NCBI RefSeq assembly: GCF_024170225.1
Contig: NZ_JALJXU010000001.1
Span: 248,001-312,000 of the forward strand
Direction of reading: 5' to 3'
Source of the DNA: Streptococcus gallinaceus
GTDB lineage: Bacteria > Bacillota > Bacilli > Lactobacillales > Streptococcaceae
DNA length: 64,000 nt
The translations under genes and the position numbers were made by a program. The notes below the pieces were generated by a model. That model was not told the origin of the DNA, searched no databases, and worked only from the letters and a program-made list of their open reading frames with translations. Shown here one piece after another: positions 9,346-18,468 of the stretch. Positions within the stretch are counted from its first letter, which is position 1, and every line of letters begins with the position of its first letter.

Positions 9346-11323
9346 AAAAATAAGGCAGGTAGAATTTACACCAAAGTTTGAAAAAATAATTGAATCTAAA
9401 CAGTTACTAAGACGAGTGGCTGTTTACGCTCGAGTATCCACTGAGAGAGATCAACAACAAACAAGTTTTAAAACACAAGTTGATTTTTACACTAAGAAAG
9501 TAAATGAAACACCTGAATGGGAACTAGTAAAAATATATGAAGATGAAGGGATAAGTGGATGTGGTACTAAGAAACGTGCAGGGTTTCAAGAAATGATAGC
9601 AGACTGTGAAGCTGGAAAAATAGATTTAATTATTACAAAATCAGTTAGTCGCTTTGCGAGAAACACAGTTGACTCAATCGAAACTATTAGAAAGTTAAAA
9701 GCCATGGGAATTGAAATATATTTTGAAAAAGAAAATATATGGACTCTAGATACGAAAAGTGAGTTTATTATTACATTGATGTCGAGCCTTGCTCAAGAAG
9801 AAAGTCGTTCACTATCAGAAAACGTCACGTGGGGAAAACGAAAGAGAATGGCAGAAGGGTCAGTATCTATTCCATACGCAAGAGTACTAGGATTTAAAAA
9901 AGGAAAAGAAGGAATTGAAGTAGACAAACAAGAAGCAGAAACAGTTAAACGTATCTTTAAAATGTTTTTACAAGGTTATACGCCACATGCAATATCTAAA
10001 ATACTCACTAAAGAAGGAATAAAGTCACCTAGTGGAATGGAAAAGTGGTATGCTGGGCCGATTAGAGCTATGTTATCCAATGAAAAATACAAAGGAGATG
10101 CTTTACTTCAAAAAGAATTTACAGTGGACTATTTAACTAAAAAAATGAAAAAGAACGAAGGAGAGTTGCCACAGTATTATGTTAAGGAAAATCATGAAGC
10201 AATTATTGACCCTAGTTTGTTTGACTATATACAGATTATACTACAAAAAAGAATATTTGATGAAGAGAGGGAATCAAGATATAGTGGTGTAGGCTTACTG
10301 AATAGTAAACTAATGTGTGCTGAATGCGGAGCGTTTTTCGGACCACGTACATGGCATCCGAATAGCACTCATGAGCACATAGTATGGGAATGCCCTAATA
10401 GATATAAAGAAAAGCAATGTAAGACAGTTCATATTTACGATGAGTATTTGAAATACATAATTCATGATGTTGCTAAAAAGGAAGTAGTGGAGAGAAATAT
10501 CGTGGATGTACTATTAAGGATTTCACGTTATTCACTGAAAACAGAGGTTTTTGAAACTATAAAGAATTACCTTAATAACTTTGGTGTGAAGAGTATTTGG
10601 AAAATGTATTCTGATTTAGAAGATTTAATTTTGTTGGTTGATGAGATAAAAGTTTCAAAGAAAAATAAACTTGAAATAAAGTTAATTGATGAGGAAAAAA
10701 TAGAGTATCGATTATTTCATTTTAGCCCCACTACTAGAAAAATAATGCCTAGAAGTGAGTACTGTACCAAAAAAGTAAAATGGGAAGTGAAAGTTGAAAG
10801 AAAAGAAATAGCTTATTGTGAGTCTTGTAAAAAAGAGATGCAGCAGAATCCAAGGGGAAAACTAAAACGATTTTGTTGTGCTAAGTGTAGAAATAAATGG
10901 TGGAATAAAAATTTAGACAAAGTTAATAGGAAAGCATACTATGAATATATCTGTAAAAATTGTCAGAAGGAATTTGTAGTGTATGGAAATTCTAAAAGAA
11001 AGTTTTGTAGTCATGAATGTTATCAAAAATTCTATGCTAAAGAAGTAAATGAAACGGATGTAGTAGAACAAACGGTTTATCATTATACATGTAAAGAGTG
11101 TGGTAGGGATTTTAGTAGTTGTCGCAAGAGAAGAATATATTGTAGTAAGAAATGTAGTACCGCCTACGAAATACGAAAATGGCAAGAAGCACGGAAAAAG
11201 AAAGAGAAGAGTTACATTTGCAGGGAGTGTGGGATAGAATTTAAGTCTTGTGATAAAAATAGAAAATATTGTAGTAGAGAATGTTTTGGGAAAGTGGTAT
11301 CTAGGAATATGAAAAGAAAATAG
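9332..11323 (+). CDS. Large serine recombinase with C-terminal zinc-finger array
   Basis: About 663 residues. The ATG at 9332 is preferred because AGGAG lies 9 bases upstream; an in-frame ATG at 9323 is too close to it. The N-terminal resolvase domain has the catalytic Ser in VYARVST (about residue 25) and the Arg-rich active-site segment SVSRFARNTVDSIE. A recombinase domain follows (GYTPHAISKILTKEGI..WYAGPIRAMLSNEKYKGDALLQ) and a zinc beta-ribbon (CAECGAFFGP..W.C). Unusually, the tail after about residue 480 carries four CxxC..CxxC units (CESCKK, CKNCQK, CKECGR, CRECGI, each followed by FC/YC..C). The first two closely match the stand-alone protein at 54231 (KWWN..L.KVNRKAY). The family normally ends with a coiled-coil beta-ribbon near 520-550 residues. 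It catalyses site-specific integration/excision; the target site is unknown. Confidence 0.92.
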   Translation: MSENKKIRQVEFTPKFEKIIESKQLLRRVAVYARVSTERDQQQTSFKTQVDFYTKKVNETPEWELVKIYEDEGISGCGTKKRAGFQEMIADCEAGKIDLIITKSVSRFARNTVDSIETIRKLKAMGIEIYFEKENIWTLDTKSEFIITLMSSLAQEESRSLSENVTWGKRKRMAEGSVSIPYARVLGFKKGKEGIEVDKQEAETVKRIFKMFLQGYTPHAISKILTKEGIKSPSGMEKWYAGPIRAMLSNEKYKGDALLQKEFTVDYLTKKMKKNEGELPQYYVKENHEAIIDPSLFDYIQIILQKRIFDEERESRYSGVGLLNSKLMCAECGAFFGPRTWHPNSTHEHIVWECPNRYKEKQCKTVHIYDEYLKYIIHDVAKKEVVERNIVDVLLRISRYSLKTEVFETIKNYLNNFGVKSIWKMYSDLEDLILLVDEIKVSKKNKLEIKLIDEEKIEYRLFHFSPTTRKIMPRSEYCTKKVKWEVKVERKEIAYCESCKKEMQQNPRGKLKRFCCAKCRNKWWNKNLDKVNRKAYYEYICKNCQKEFVVYGNSKRKFCSHECYQKFYAKEVNETDVVEQTVYHYTCKECGRDFSSCRKRRIYCSKKCSTAYEIRKWQEARKKKEKSYICRECGIEFKSCDKNRKYCSRECFGKVVSRNMKRK

Positions 11324-11336
11324 ATAAAAATGCGTT

Positions 11337-11361
11337 AAGTCAGCTCAGGCTGGCTTTTTTA
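11337..11361 (+). terminator. Terminator after the recombinase
   Basis: GTCAGC-TCAG-GCTGGC forms a 6-bp stem with one G-U pair, followed by TTTTTT. Confidence 0.8.
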
Positions 11362-11372
11362 GTTATAAAAGT

Positions 11373-11432
11373 AATTCTTTTGATACTTATAAAAAGAATT
11401 GTAATTATAATTCAAATGTGTTAAAATATAAT
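11373..11432 (+). promoter_or_regulatory. Promoter and inverted-repeat operator of the RM operon
   Basis: A perfect 9-bp inverted repeat AATTCTTTT / AAAAGAATT (11373-11381, 11392-11400) abuts TTGTAA (11399-11404), which is 17 bp from TAAAAT (11422-11427); a second TATAAT lies at 11427-11432. The repeat is placed for control of the restriction operon. Confidence 0.55.
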
Positions 11433-11460
11433 AGAGAAAATGTAGGTTATGTAAGGAGTG

Positions 11461-11676
11461 ATGGGTTTGAACAGAAAGAAAAAAACGATTAAATTATTGC
11501 AATATTTTAATATCGGAGCTTTTAATCATGGGCAGGCTTCAAAAATAATGAGAGAATTAGTAAATGAGGATAAAGTAGGAGTTGTGAATAGAAATAGTAA
11601 ACCATTCGCTGTTATTATTTCGCATGAAAAATATGAACGATTACTTGAGAAAGGAATTGACTTAAATGAGTATTAA
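11461..11676 (+). CDS. Phd/YefM-like small protein heading the RM operon
   Basis: About 71 residues; GGAG sits only 2-3 bases before this ATG, and a TTG at 11467 has better spacing, so the start is uncertain by two codons. The sequence has the look of Phd/YefM antitoxins: an N-terminal helix region (IGAFNHGQASKIMRELVNEDKVGVVNRNSKPFAVIISHEKYERLLE) with the family pattern of a short beta hairpin then VIIS.E.YE.L. The 3' end overlaps hsdM by 11 bp. No RelE/Doc-type toxin gene adjoins it. It might regulate the operon through the upstream inverted repeat, or be an antitoxin-like control protein for the restriction system; both are inference. Confidence 0.65.
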   Translation: MGLNRKKKTIKLLQYFNIGAFNHGQASKIMRELVNEDKVGVVNRNSKPFAVIISHEKYERLLEKGIDLNEY

Positions 11677-13666
11677 TATAGCTGATAAATCAAATTTTAT
11701 ATGGAAAATAGCCGATCTTTTACGTGGAGATTATAAGCAAAGTGAGTATGGTGATGTCATATTGCCATTTACAGTATTAACACGTTTGGATAGTGTTTTA
11801 AGAACCACAAAAGATGAGGTTTTAAAACAGAATGAACTCTTAGTAAAAAGAAATATTGGTAATAAACTCCCCTTGCTAAAAAAAATAACAGGATTAAATT
11901 TTTATAATACGAGTGAGTTTACATTTGATAAATTAAAAAACGATTCACGGAATATAGAAGAAAATCTAATTGATTATATTAAAGGATTTTCAGATAACGC
12001 ACGTGAAATTTTAGATTCGTTTGATATTTATAATGTTATCGGTCGTTTAAATAAAGCTGGTCTTTTGTATCAAGTATTTATTAAGTTTGCTGATGAGATT
12101 GATTTACATCCAAGTTCTGTGAGTAATCAAGAGATGGGTTATATCTTTGAAGAATTGATACGTAAATTTTCAGAAATATCCAATGAAACGGCAGGGGAAC
12201 ATTTTACACCGAGAGAAGTTATTCGACTAATGGTTTCGTTGTTATTTACCCCTGATCTGGGAAAAATATGTGCTCCTAGTTTTGTAGCCAAGTTGTATGA
12301 TCCTGCGTGTGGAACCGGCGGTATGCTCTCTTCTGGGGTAGAATACGCACTGGAGCAAAATAATATGGCGAAATTAGCAGTGTATGGACAAGAATTAAAT
12401 GAACATACGTATGCTATTTCTAAATCAGATACTCTTATTAAAGGCGAAAATTACGAAAATATTTATTGGGGGAATACATTATCCGATGATAAGTTAAAAT
12501 CTGAAAAATTTAATTATATGCTTTGTAATCCTCCATTTGGTGTGGAGTGGAAAAAATACGAAAAAGAAATCAAAGATGAAGCTATAAATTTAGGTTATAA
12601 AGGTCGTTTCGGAGCTGGATTACCGCGTATCTCTGATGGATCATTATTATTTTTACAACATATGATTAGTAAAATGATACCGAAAGAACAAGGCGGATCG
12701 CGCATTGCGATTGTTTTTAATGGATCACCACTGTTTACTGGAGATGCTGGAAGTGGAGAAAGTGAAATTCGCAAGTGGATTATTGAAAATGGTATGTTAG
12801 AAACGATCGTAGCGCTACCTGATCAATTATTTTATAACACGGGTATTTTGACGTACGTTTGGATCGTGACAAATAATAAGAGTGAACTGAGAAAAGGGAA
12901 AATACAACTAATAGATGCTACTAAACCTTTGGGAGAAAAACGTAAACAAATAACAGAAGAGCAAATTTCGCAGATAGTTAATTTATATGGAAATTTTGTT
13001 CCAACAGAAGAATCTAAAATTTTTGATGAGGATGATTTTGCCTATTGGAAAGTTGTAGTGGAACGTCCTTTAAGATTGAATTTTAATACAGCAGAAGAAA
13101 GAGTTGCTAAGTTATACGAACAAACAGCGTTTAAAAATTTAGCTACGAGTAAAAAGAAAAAGAAAGAGGAAGCTGAGAAAGAAATAGCGGAAGGCGAAAA
13201 ATTACAAGAAACGATTATTAAAACTTTAGAATCGTTTGATAGCACTGAAGTGTATAAAAATCGAGTGTTATTCACAGAAAAAATAACAAAAGCCTTTGGT
13301 AAGCAAAATATAAAACTAAAAGCACCTGTGTTAAAATCCATCTTGCAAGCATTAAGCGAAAAAGATGAGAGTGCGGATATTTGCTACGATGCTAAAGGCA
13401 ATAAGGAAGCGGATAGCGAACTAAGAGATACCGAGCAAATACCTGTAAAAGAAGACATACAACAATATTTTGAAAAAGAAGTACTACCTTACGCACCGGA
13501 CGCTTGGATAGATGAAACGAAAACAAAAAAAGGTTATGAAATACCCTTTACTAGACATTTCTACCAGTACACGGAACTTGGTGATGCCGATGACACCCTA
13601 AAAGAAATAGAAGTGCTGCACGAAAAAATCCAAAATACAATAAAAGAACTGTTTTCGGAGGTGTAG
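11666..13666 (+). CDS. hsdM: Type I restriction-modification system DNA methyltransferase subunit
   Basis: A 666-residue N6-adenine methyltransferase that with HsdS methylates the recognition sequence and with HsdR forms the restriction complex. An N-terminal HsdM helical domain (FIWKIADLLRGDYKQSEYGDVILPFTVLTRLD) is followed by the SAM-binding motif DPACGTGGM (about residue 212) and the catalytic NPPFG (about residue 289). The C-terminal region is long and highly charged, with a KKKKKEEAEKE stretch and a helical domain typical of longer HsdM variants. It overlaps the upstream small gene and is one base from hsdS, so the genes form an operon. Length and motifs indicate an intact enzyme. Confidence 0.96.
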   Translation: MSINIADKSNFIWKIADLLRGDYKQSEYGDVILPFTVLTRLDSVLRTTKDEVLKQNELLVKRNIGNKLPLLKKITGLNFYNTSEFTFDKLKNDSRNIEENLIDYIKGFSDNAREILDSFDIYNVIGRLNKAGLLYQVFIKFADEIDLHPSSVSNQEMGYIFEELIRKFSEISNETAGEHFTPREVIRLMVSLLFTPDLGKICAPSFVAKLYDPACGTGGMLSSGVEYALEQNNMAKLAVYGQELNEHTYAISKSDTLIKGENYENIYWGNTLSDDKLKSEKFNYMLCNPPFGVEWKKYEKEIKDEAINLGYKGRFGAGLPRISDGSLLFLQHMISKMIPKEQGGSRIAIVFNGSPLFTGDAGSGESEIRKWIIENGMLETIVALPDQLFYNTGILTYVWIVTNNKSELRKGKIQLIDATKPLGEKRKQITEEQISQIVNLYGNFVPTEESKIFDEDDFAYWKVVVERPLRLNFNTAEERVAKLYEQTAFKNLATSKKKKKEEAEKEIAEGEKLQETIIKTLESFDSTEVYKNRVLFTEKITKAFGKQNIKLKAPVLKSILQALSEKDESADICYDAKGNKEADSELRDTEQIPVKEDIQQYFEKEVLPYAPDAWIDETKTKKGYEIPFTRHFYQYTELGDADDTLKEIEVLHEKIQNTIKELFSEV

Positions 13667-13667
13667 C

Positions 13668-14948
13668 ATGAAATATGAAAAATATAAAGATAGCGGTGTC
13701 GAATGGATAGGGGAAATTCCTGAATATTGGGAAGTAGCTAAAGTAAAGCACCATTTTAGTAATTATAAAAATATAGTCGGTGAGAAAGAGAATGAATTCC
13801 AGAGATTAGCATTAACTATGAATGGTGTTGTAAAAAGATCAAAAGAAGATTCCAAAGGACTACAACCAGAAAAATTTGAAGGATATCAAATTTTGAACAA
13901 AAATGAATTAGTATTTAAATTAATTGATTTGAAAAATATTTCAACCAGTAGAGTTGGGCTATCTCCTTACACAGGAATTGTATCCCCAGCGTACATAATT
14001 TTGAGAGCTAATAATCAGATATTACCTGAATTTGCAGAAAAATATTTTTTAACTTTATGGTACAGAAATATTTTTAATATGATAGGTGCAGATGGTGTCA
14101 GAAGTAGCTTAAGTGCTTCTGATTTATTAGATGTATTAATAATGTATCCTAGAAAAAAAATTCAGAAATCAATAGTTGAGTATATTGACAACAAAACATC
14201 TCAAATTGACAAAGCTATTGAGGAGTTAGAGTTACAGCTTGAAAAATTAGAAACTTATAGACGAGAGTTAATCTCAAAGGTTGTAACAAAAGGGCTTAAC
14301 CCAAACGTAAAAATGAAAGACAGTGGTGTTGACTGGATAGGAGAAGTTCCAGAACATTGGAGCATTACAAAAATAAAATGGATGTTTGAGATTGTCAAGA
14401 GAATATATGGAATAGAAGGTAGACCTGTTCTTTCTATAACACAAAATGGTATTAAAATAAAAAATACAGATGAGAATGAAGGACAAATGGCAGAGTCTTA
14501 TGAAAAATATCAAATAGTTAATATTAATGATTTTGCTATGAATTCTATGGATTTATTAACCGGCTGGGTAGATTGTAGCAAATATGAAGGGGTAACAAGT
14601 CCAGATTATAGAGTGTTTAGGTTTCGTAATGATAAAATTCAAAATCATAGGTATTATAATTATCTATTTCAATTATGCTATACCAGTAGGGTGTTTTATC
14701 GTTTAGGACAAGGTGTATCTAATTTAGGGCGTTGGAGATTACAAGCAGAACAATTTCTAAACATGTATTTACCCCAACCAAGTATAGACGAACAACAACA
14801 AATCACAACCTATCTTGATAAGAAAAGTGATCAAATAAATACACTAAAAACAGACATCACCAAACAAATTGAAAATCTTAAAACTTACCGTAAGATTATT
14901 ATTCGTGATGCTGTAACAGGAAAAATTAAAGTAGCAAAGGAGGATTAG
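13668..14948 (+). CDS. hsdS: Type I restriction-modification system specificity subunit
   Basis: A 426-residue DNA recognition subunit built of two similar halves. Each half opens with KDSGVxWIGE(I/V)PExW (residues 5 and about 219), followed by a variable target recognition domain and a conserved helical spacer (LEKLETYRRELISKVVTKGL in the middle, IENLKTYRKIIIRDAVTGKI at the end). The two TRDs differ, as expected for a bipartite target. No inverted second hsdS copy or invertase is next to it, so phase variation by shuffling is not indicated. It lies between hsdM and hsdR with spacings of 1 and 3 bp. Confidence 0.95.
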   Translation: MKYEKYKDSGVEWIGEIPEYWEVAKVKHHFSNYKNIVGEKENEFQRLALTMNGVVKRSKEDSKGLQPEKFEGYQILNKNELVFKLIDLKNISTSRVGLSPYTGIVSPAYIILRANNQILPEFAEKYFLTLWYRNIFNMIGADGVRSSLSASDLLDVLIMYPRKKIQKSIVEYIDNKTSQIDKAIEELELQLEKLETYRRELISKVVTKGLNPNVKMKDSGVDWIGEVPEHWSITKIKWMFEIVKRIYGIEGRPVLSITQNGIKIKNTDENEGQMAESYEKYQIVNINDFAMNSMDLLTGWVDCSKYEGVTSPDYRVFRFRNDKIQNHRYYNYLFQLCYTSRVFYRLGQGVSNLGRWRLQAEQFLNMYLPQPSIDEQQQITTYLDKKSDQINTLKTDITKQIENLKTYRKIIIRDAVTGKIKVAKED

Positions 14949-14951
14949 AAA

Positions 14952-17945
14952 ATGGCAATAGAAACGAAAGAAATCAACTTTGAACAAGCGATTGAAGAGT
15001 ATCTACTTAGTACAAAAGAATACAAAAAAGGATATCCAAAAGATTTTAATAGAGAATTAGCACTGGATACACAAGCTGTGATTGATTTTGTAAAGACGAC
15101 ACAAGCAGATAAATGGGCTCTTATGACAAAACGTCATGGTAAAAATGTAGAACAAGCATTTATCAAACGGTTAGTAGCTGAGTTGGATAAACGTGGTATG
15201 TTAGACGCCCTTAGAAAAGGAATTATGGATCTCGGTGTACATGTAAAGTTAGCATATTTTAAGCCAGGTAGTAATATGAATAAAGAGTTGACCTCTTTGT
15301 ACGAAAAAAATAATTTACAAATTACTAGGCAGGTAAAATATAGCATGAATAATGAAAATTCAATAGATATAGTTATTTTGCTAAATGGGTTACCTATTGT
15401 AACTATTGAATTGAAAAATCCATTGACAGGACAAACGTACAAAAACGCTATTTCTCAATATCAAAACGATCGTAATCCAAAGGAACTGTTATTATCATTT
15501 AAGAAAAGAGCATTAGTTCATTTTTCTGTAGATCCAGATGAAGTATGGATGACAACAAAGTTAGCTAAGTTAGACACGTTATTTTTACCTTTTAACAGAG
15601 GGTATAAAAATGGTGCAGGTAATCCCCCAGTAGTAGGTGATTATAAAACATCTTATTTATGGAGGGAAGTTCTTAGAAAAGATAGCTTGCTTGATATTAT
15701 CCAACGATTTATTCAAATTAAAAAGAATGAACGTACAAATAAAGAAGTTTTGATATTTCCGCGTTATCATCAATTGAATGTTGTTCGTTACTTGATTGAT
15801 GATGTATATAAAAATGGTAGTGGACACAACTATTTAATTCAGCATTCAGCAGGTTCAGGAAAATCAAATTCAATTGCGTGGCTTGCACATCATTTAGAAA
15901 ATTTACATGATGAGAATGACGAGATTATCTTTAATAGTATTATCGTTATAACGGACAGAAAAGTTTTAGATAAACAGTTACAAAGAGATATTTATAATAT
16001 GGATCACACAAGCGGGGTAGTTGTCAAAGTTGATAAAAATGCTAAACAATTGACAGATTCGCTCGAAAAAGGGGATAGAATTATTATTTGTACTTTGCAG
16101 AAGTTCCCATTTGTAGATGTAAATCGTGTAGCTACGAATGGTAAGCGATTTGCTATTATAGTGGATGAAGCACATTCTTCGCAAAGTGGGAAGGCAAGCG
16201 AAAAATTAAAAGAGGTACTAGCGGATATTTCTCAAAAAGGAGATGCGGTGATTGAAGAGAAACTTCATCAGTTTGCATTAGAAGAAGCTAAAATAGAAGA
16301 TAGTGAATTAGATGCAGATGAAGAATTAGCAGAAGAAATCAAAAGAGAAATAGCTACTCATGGAAATCAAAAAAATCTATCATTTTTTGCTTTTACTGCG
16401 ACACCAAAACAAAAAACGTTAGAAATATTTGGTTCGAGAGATGAGTCTGGAAAACCAATTCCTTGTCATATTTATAGTATGAAACAAGCAATTGAAGAAG
16501 GTTTTATTTTTGATGTTCTCGCTAACTATACAACTTATACAACGTATTTCCAATTAGGAAAAAAAGTAGCAGATGATCCTGAGTATGCTAAAAATCAAGC
16601 GAATAAGGCTTTGGGTAAATATATGAGTTTGCATCCACATAATTTAGCTCAAAAGACTGAAATAATTATTGAACATTTTAGAAACCATGTACGTTCAAAA
16701 ATAGGTGGTAAGGCAAAAGCAATGCTTGTAACGGGGTCAAGATTACATGCTGTTCGATATTATTTTGAATTTGAACGTTATATTAAGAGTAAAGGTTATA
16801 ATGATTTAGGAATTTTAGTAGCATTTTCTGGAGTTGTTAAAGATGGCGGAGTAGAGTATACAGAAGAAGGTTTAAACAAATTTCCTGAAAGTGAACTAGT
16901 GGAAAAATTTGATTCCGTTGAATACCAATTATTACTTGTAGCAGAAAAATATCAAACAGGATTTGATCAACCATTAGTTCATACGATGTATGTTGATAAA
17001 AAATTATCGGGTGTAAAAGCGGTTCAAACGCTGTCCCGTATTAATCGTACGTGTGCAGGAAAAGTTGACACTTTTGTTTTGGATTTCGTGAACACAAAAG
17101 AAGATATTCAAAAGGCGTTCGAAGATTATTATGTTTCAACAACTGTAGAGGAAACTACAGATCCAAATACTATTTATGAATTTAAAGATTATTTGGATGG
17201 ATTTATGATTTATTCAGAAAAAGAAGTAAACGAATTTTCTAAAATTTTCTTCAAAAGTAAGAAAAAACAAAGTAATATTGACTTAGGAATATTAAATTCT
17301 GTACTTGATCCAGTTGTAGAAAGATACAACGATATAGAAGAAAAAGAAGAACAACAAGATTTTAAATATGTCTTGATGAAGTTTGTTCGTTTATACGCAT
17401 TTTTAACTCATATTATTAATTTGCAAGATGAATCTTTACATAAGTTTTATGTGTTTGCAAAGGGGCTAGTAAGGAAAATTCCTAAGGAAGAGGGAGAAAG
17501 AGTTCCGGATATTGCTAGTGATGTTAATTTGCAATATTATCGTATTCAAAAAGAGTATGAAGGTAGCATAAAATTAAGTGCAGAAGCTGGTTCTTTAAAT
17601 AATCCAACGTCTGGTACGGGAATTCCAGTAGAAGAAGAAAAAGAAAAATTATCAGAGATAATAAAAAATATTAATGAAAGACTAGGAACGAACTTTACTG
17701 AAATGGATAAAGTTTTAGAACAAATTGTAGCAGATGCAGCTAACAATAAAGAATTAGTATTACGTGCTAAAAATCCACTTGATTTATTTAAGATTATTTA
17801 CAAAGAAAATATTATGGATATCGTACTCGAACGTATGACTCAAAATCAGGATTTTGCATTAAGATATTTAGAAGATGAAGAATTTAGAAATGAAGTAGAT
17901 CGTATCTTACTTCCTCTACTACATGAAAGATTATCAAAACTATAA
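14952..17945 (+). CDS. hsdR: Type I restriction endonuclease subunit
   Basis: A 997-residue translocase-nuclease. The N-terminal PD-(D/E)xK nuclease is visible as IDIVILLNGLPIVTIELKNP. The SF2 motor has motif I QHSAGSGKSNSIAW (about residue 297), motif II VDEAHSSQ (about 404), motif III FFAFTATPK, and C-terminal motifs including YQTGFDQPLVHTMYVDK and QTLSRINRTC. The C-terminal helical domain binds the methylase. Cleavage would occur at a distance from unmethylated sites. Ribosome-binding site AGGAGG lies 10 bp before the ATG, inside the hsdS 3' end. It appears intact; together with hsdM and hsdS the restriction system should be functional. Confidence 0.96.
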   Translation: MAIETKEINFEQAIEEYLLSTKEYKKGYPKDFNRELALDTQAVIDFVKTTQADKWALMTKRHGKNVEQAFIKRLVAELDKRGMLDALRKGIMDLGVHVKLAYFKPGSNMNKELTSLYEKNNLQITRQVKYSMNNENSIDIVILLNGLPIVTIELKNPLTGQTYKNAISQYQNDRNPKELLLSFKKRALVHFSVDPDEVWMTTKLAKLDTLFLPFNRGYKNGAGNPPVVGDYKTSYLWREVLRKDSLLDIIQRFIQIKKNERTNKEVLIFPRYHQLNVVRYLIDDVYKNGSGHNYLIQHSAGSGKSNSIAWLAHHLENLHDENDEIIFNSIIVITDRKVLDKQLQRDIYNMDHTSGVVVKVDKNAKQLTDSLEKGDRIIICTLQKFPFVDVNRVATNGKRFAIIVDEAHSSQSGKASEKLKEVLADISQKGDAVIEEKLHQFALEEAKIEDSELDADEELAEEIKREIATHGNQKNLSFFAFTATPKQKTLEIFGSRDESGKPIPCHIYSMKQAIEEGFIFDVLANYTTYTTYFQLGKKVADDPEYAKNQANKALGKYMSLHPHNLAQKTEIIIEHFRNHVRSKIGGKAKAMLVTGSRLHAVRYYFEFERYIKSKGYNDLGILVAFSGVVKDGGVEYTEEGLNKFPESELVEKFDSVEYQLLLVAEKYQTGFDQPLVHTMYVDKKLSGVKAVQTLSRINRTCAGKVDTFVLDFVNTKEDIQKAFEDYYVSTTVEETTDPNTIYEFKDYLDGFMIYSEKEVNEFSKIFFKSKKKQSNIDLGILNSVLDPVVERYNDIEEKEEQQDFKYVLMKFVRLYAFLTHIINLQDESLHKFYVFAKGLVRKIPKEEGERVPDIASDVNLQYYRIQKEYEGSIKLSAEAGSLNNPTSGTGIPVEEEKEKLSEIIKNINERLGTNFTEMDKVLEQIVADAANNKELVLRAKNPLDLFKIIYKENIMDIVLERMTQNQDFALRYLEDEEFRNEVDRILLPLLHERLSKL

Positions 17946-17954
17946 TTTTTATAG

Positions 17955-17986
17955 CAGATGGTACCGAAAAGTATCATCTGTTTTTT
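17955..17986 (+). terminator. Terminator after hsdR
   Basis: CAGATGGTAC and GTATCATCTG form a 10-bp stem with one G-U pair around CGAAAA, followed by six Ts. Confidence 0.9.
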
Positions 17987-17998
17987 ATTAGCTGAATT

Positions 17999-18058
17999 GC
18001 GAACGAAATTCTTGACAAGTATATAATCTCATGATAAAATGTAATCATATTAGCGAAC
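17999..18058 (+). promoter_or_regulatory. Lysogeny promoter with flanking GCGAAC repeats
   Basis: TTGACA (18012-18017) and TAAAAT (18035-18040) are 17 bp apart, a near-consensus vegetative promoter. Direct GCGAAC repeats flank it (17999-18004 and 18053-18058), and the inverse GTTCGC occurs downstream at 19174, suggesting operator half-sites for the XRE repressor. Confidence 0.7.
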
Positions 18059-18086
18059 AAGCATAAATGGAAGGAGGAAAAATAAA

Positions 18087-18464
18087 GTGGATCAAAATAT
18101 AACTTTTGGTAAATTTGTTGAAATTAAGCGTAAGGAATTAAAAATAACACTACGTGGATTAGCAAGTGAATTAGAAATCGCTCCAGCATATATGAGTGAT
18201 ATAGAAAAAGGAAGACGTTATCCGCCTGAAAAAAAATTAGAAGATATTGCTAGAATTTTACATTTAACATTAGAAGAGAAAGATTATTTATTTGATTTAG
18301 CTGCACTAGAAAAAGAAAATACCGTATCATCTGATTTGCCTGAATATATAATGGAAAGAGATGTAGTAAGGGTAGCTTTAAGAAGAGCCAGAGATCGTAA
18401 TTTATCTGATGAAGGATGGCAAGATATTTTAAATTTAATTGATGAAAAAACAAGGGAGGACTAA
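18087..18464 (+). CDS. XRE-family transcriptional regulator (phage repressor-like)
   Basis: A 125-residue protein with an N-terminal Cro/CI helix-turn-helix (residues about 8-65: FVEIKRKELKITLRGLASELEIAPAYMSDIEKGRRYP). A GTG start at 18087 follows AAGGAGG with 9-10 bases spacing. The C-terminal half is short and helical, not a LexA-type autoprotease, which fits repressors inactivated by a partner ImmA metalloprotease. The metalloprotease gene follows with 4 bp between stop and start. It is driven by the strong promoter at 18012. Likely role: maintenance of lysogeny, inferred from family and position. Confidence 0.88.
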   Translation: MDQNITFGKFVEIKRKELKITLRGLASELEIAPAYMSDIEKGRRYPPEKKLEDIARILHLTLEEKDYLFDLAALEKENTVSSDLPEYIMERDVVRVALRRARDRNLSDEGWQDILNLIDEKTRED

Positions 18465-18468
18465 TAAT

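Larger units (their letters stand above)
9098..17990 (+). mobile_element. Recombinase plus type I restriction-modification island (borders inferred)
   Basis: The segment begins with a promoter, a small gene and a large serine recombinase, followed after a terminator by a complete hsdMSR operon and another terminator. All genes point the same way and are AT-rich. It abuts the prophage lysogeny region. It may be a separate mobilisable island or early-region cargo of the prophage; I saw no clear repeat pair to define its ends. Confidence 0.45.

Noticed and set aside
13668..14948. Phase-variable hsdS shuffling
   Set aside because: Only one hsdS is present and no inverted partial copy lies near it; the recombinase at 9332 is a large serine type separated by a terminator.
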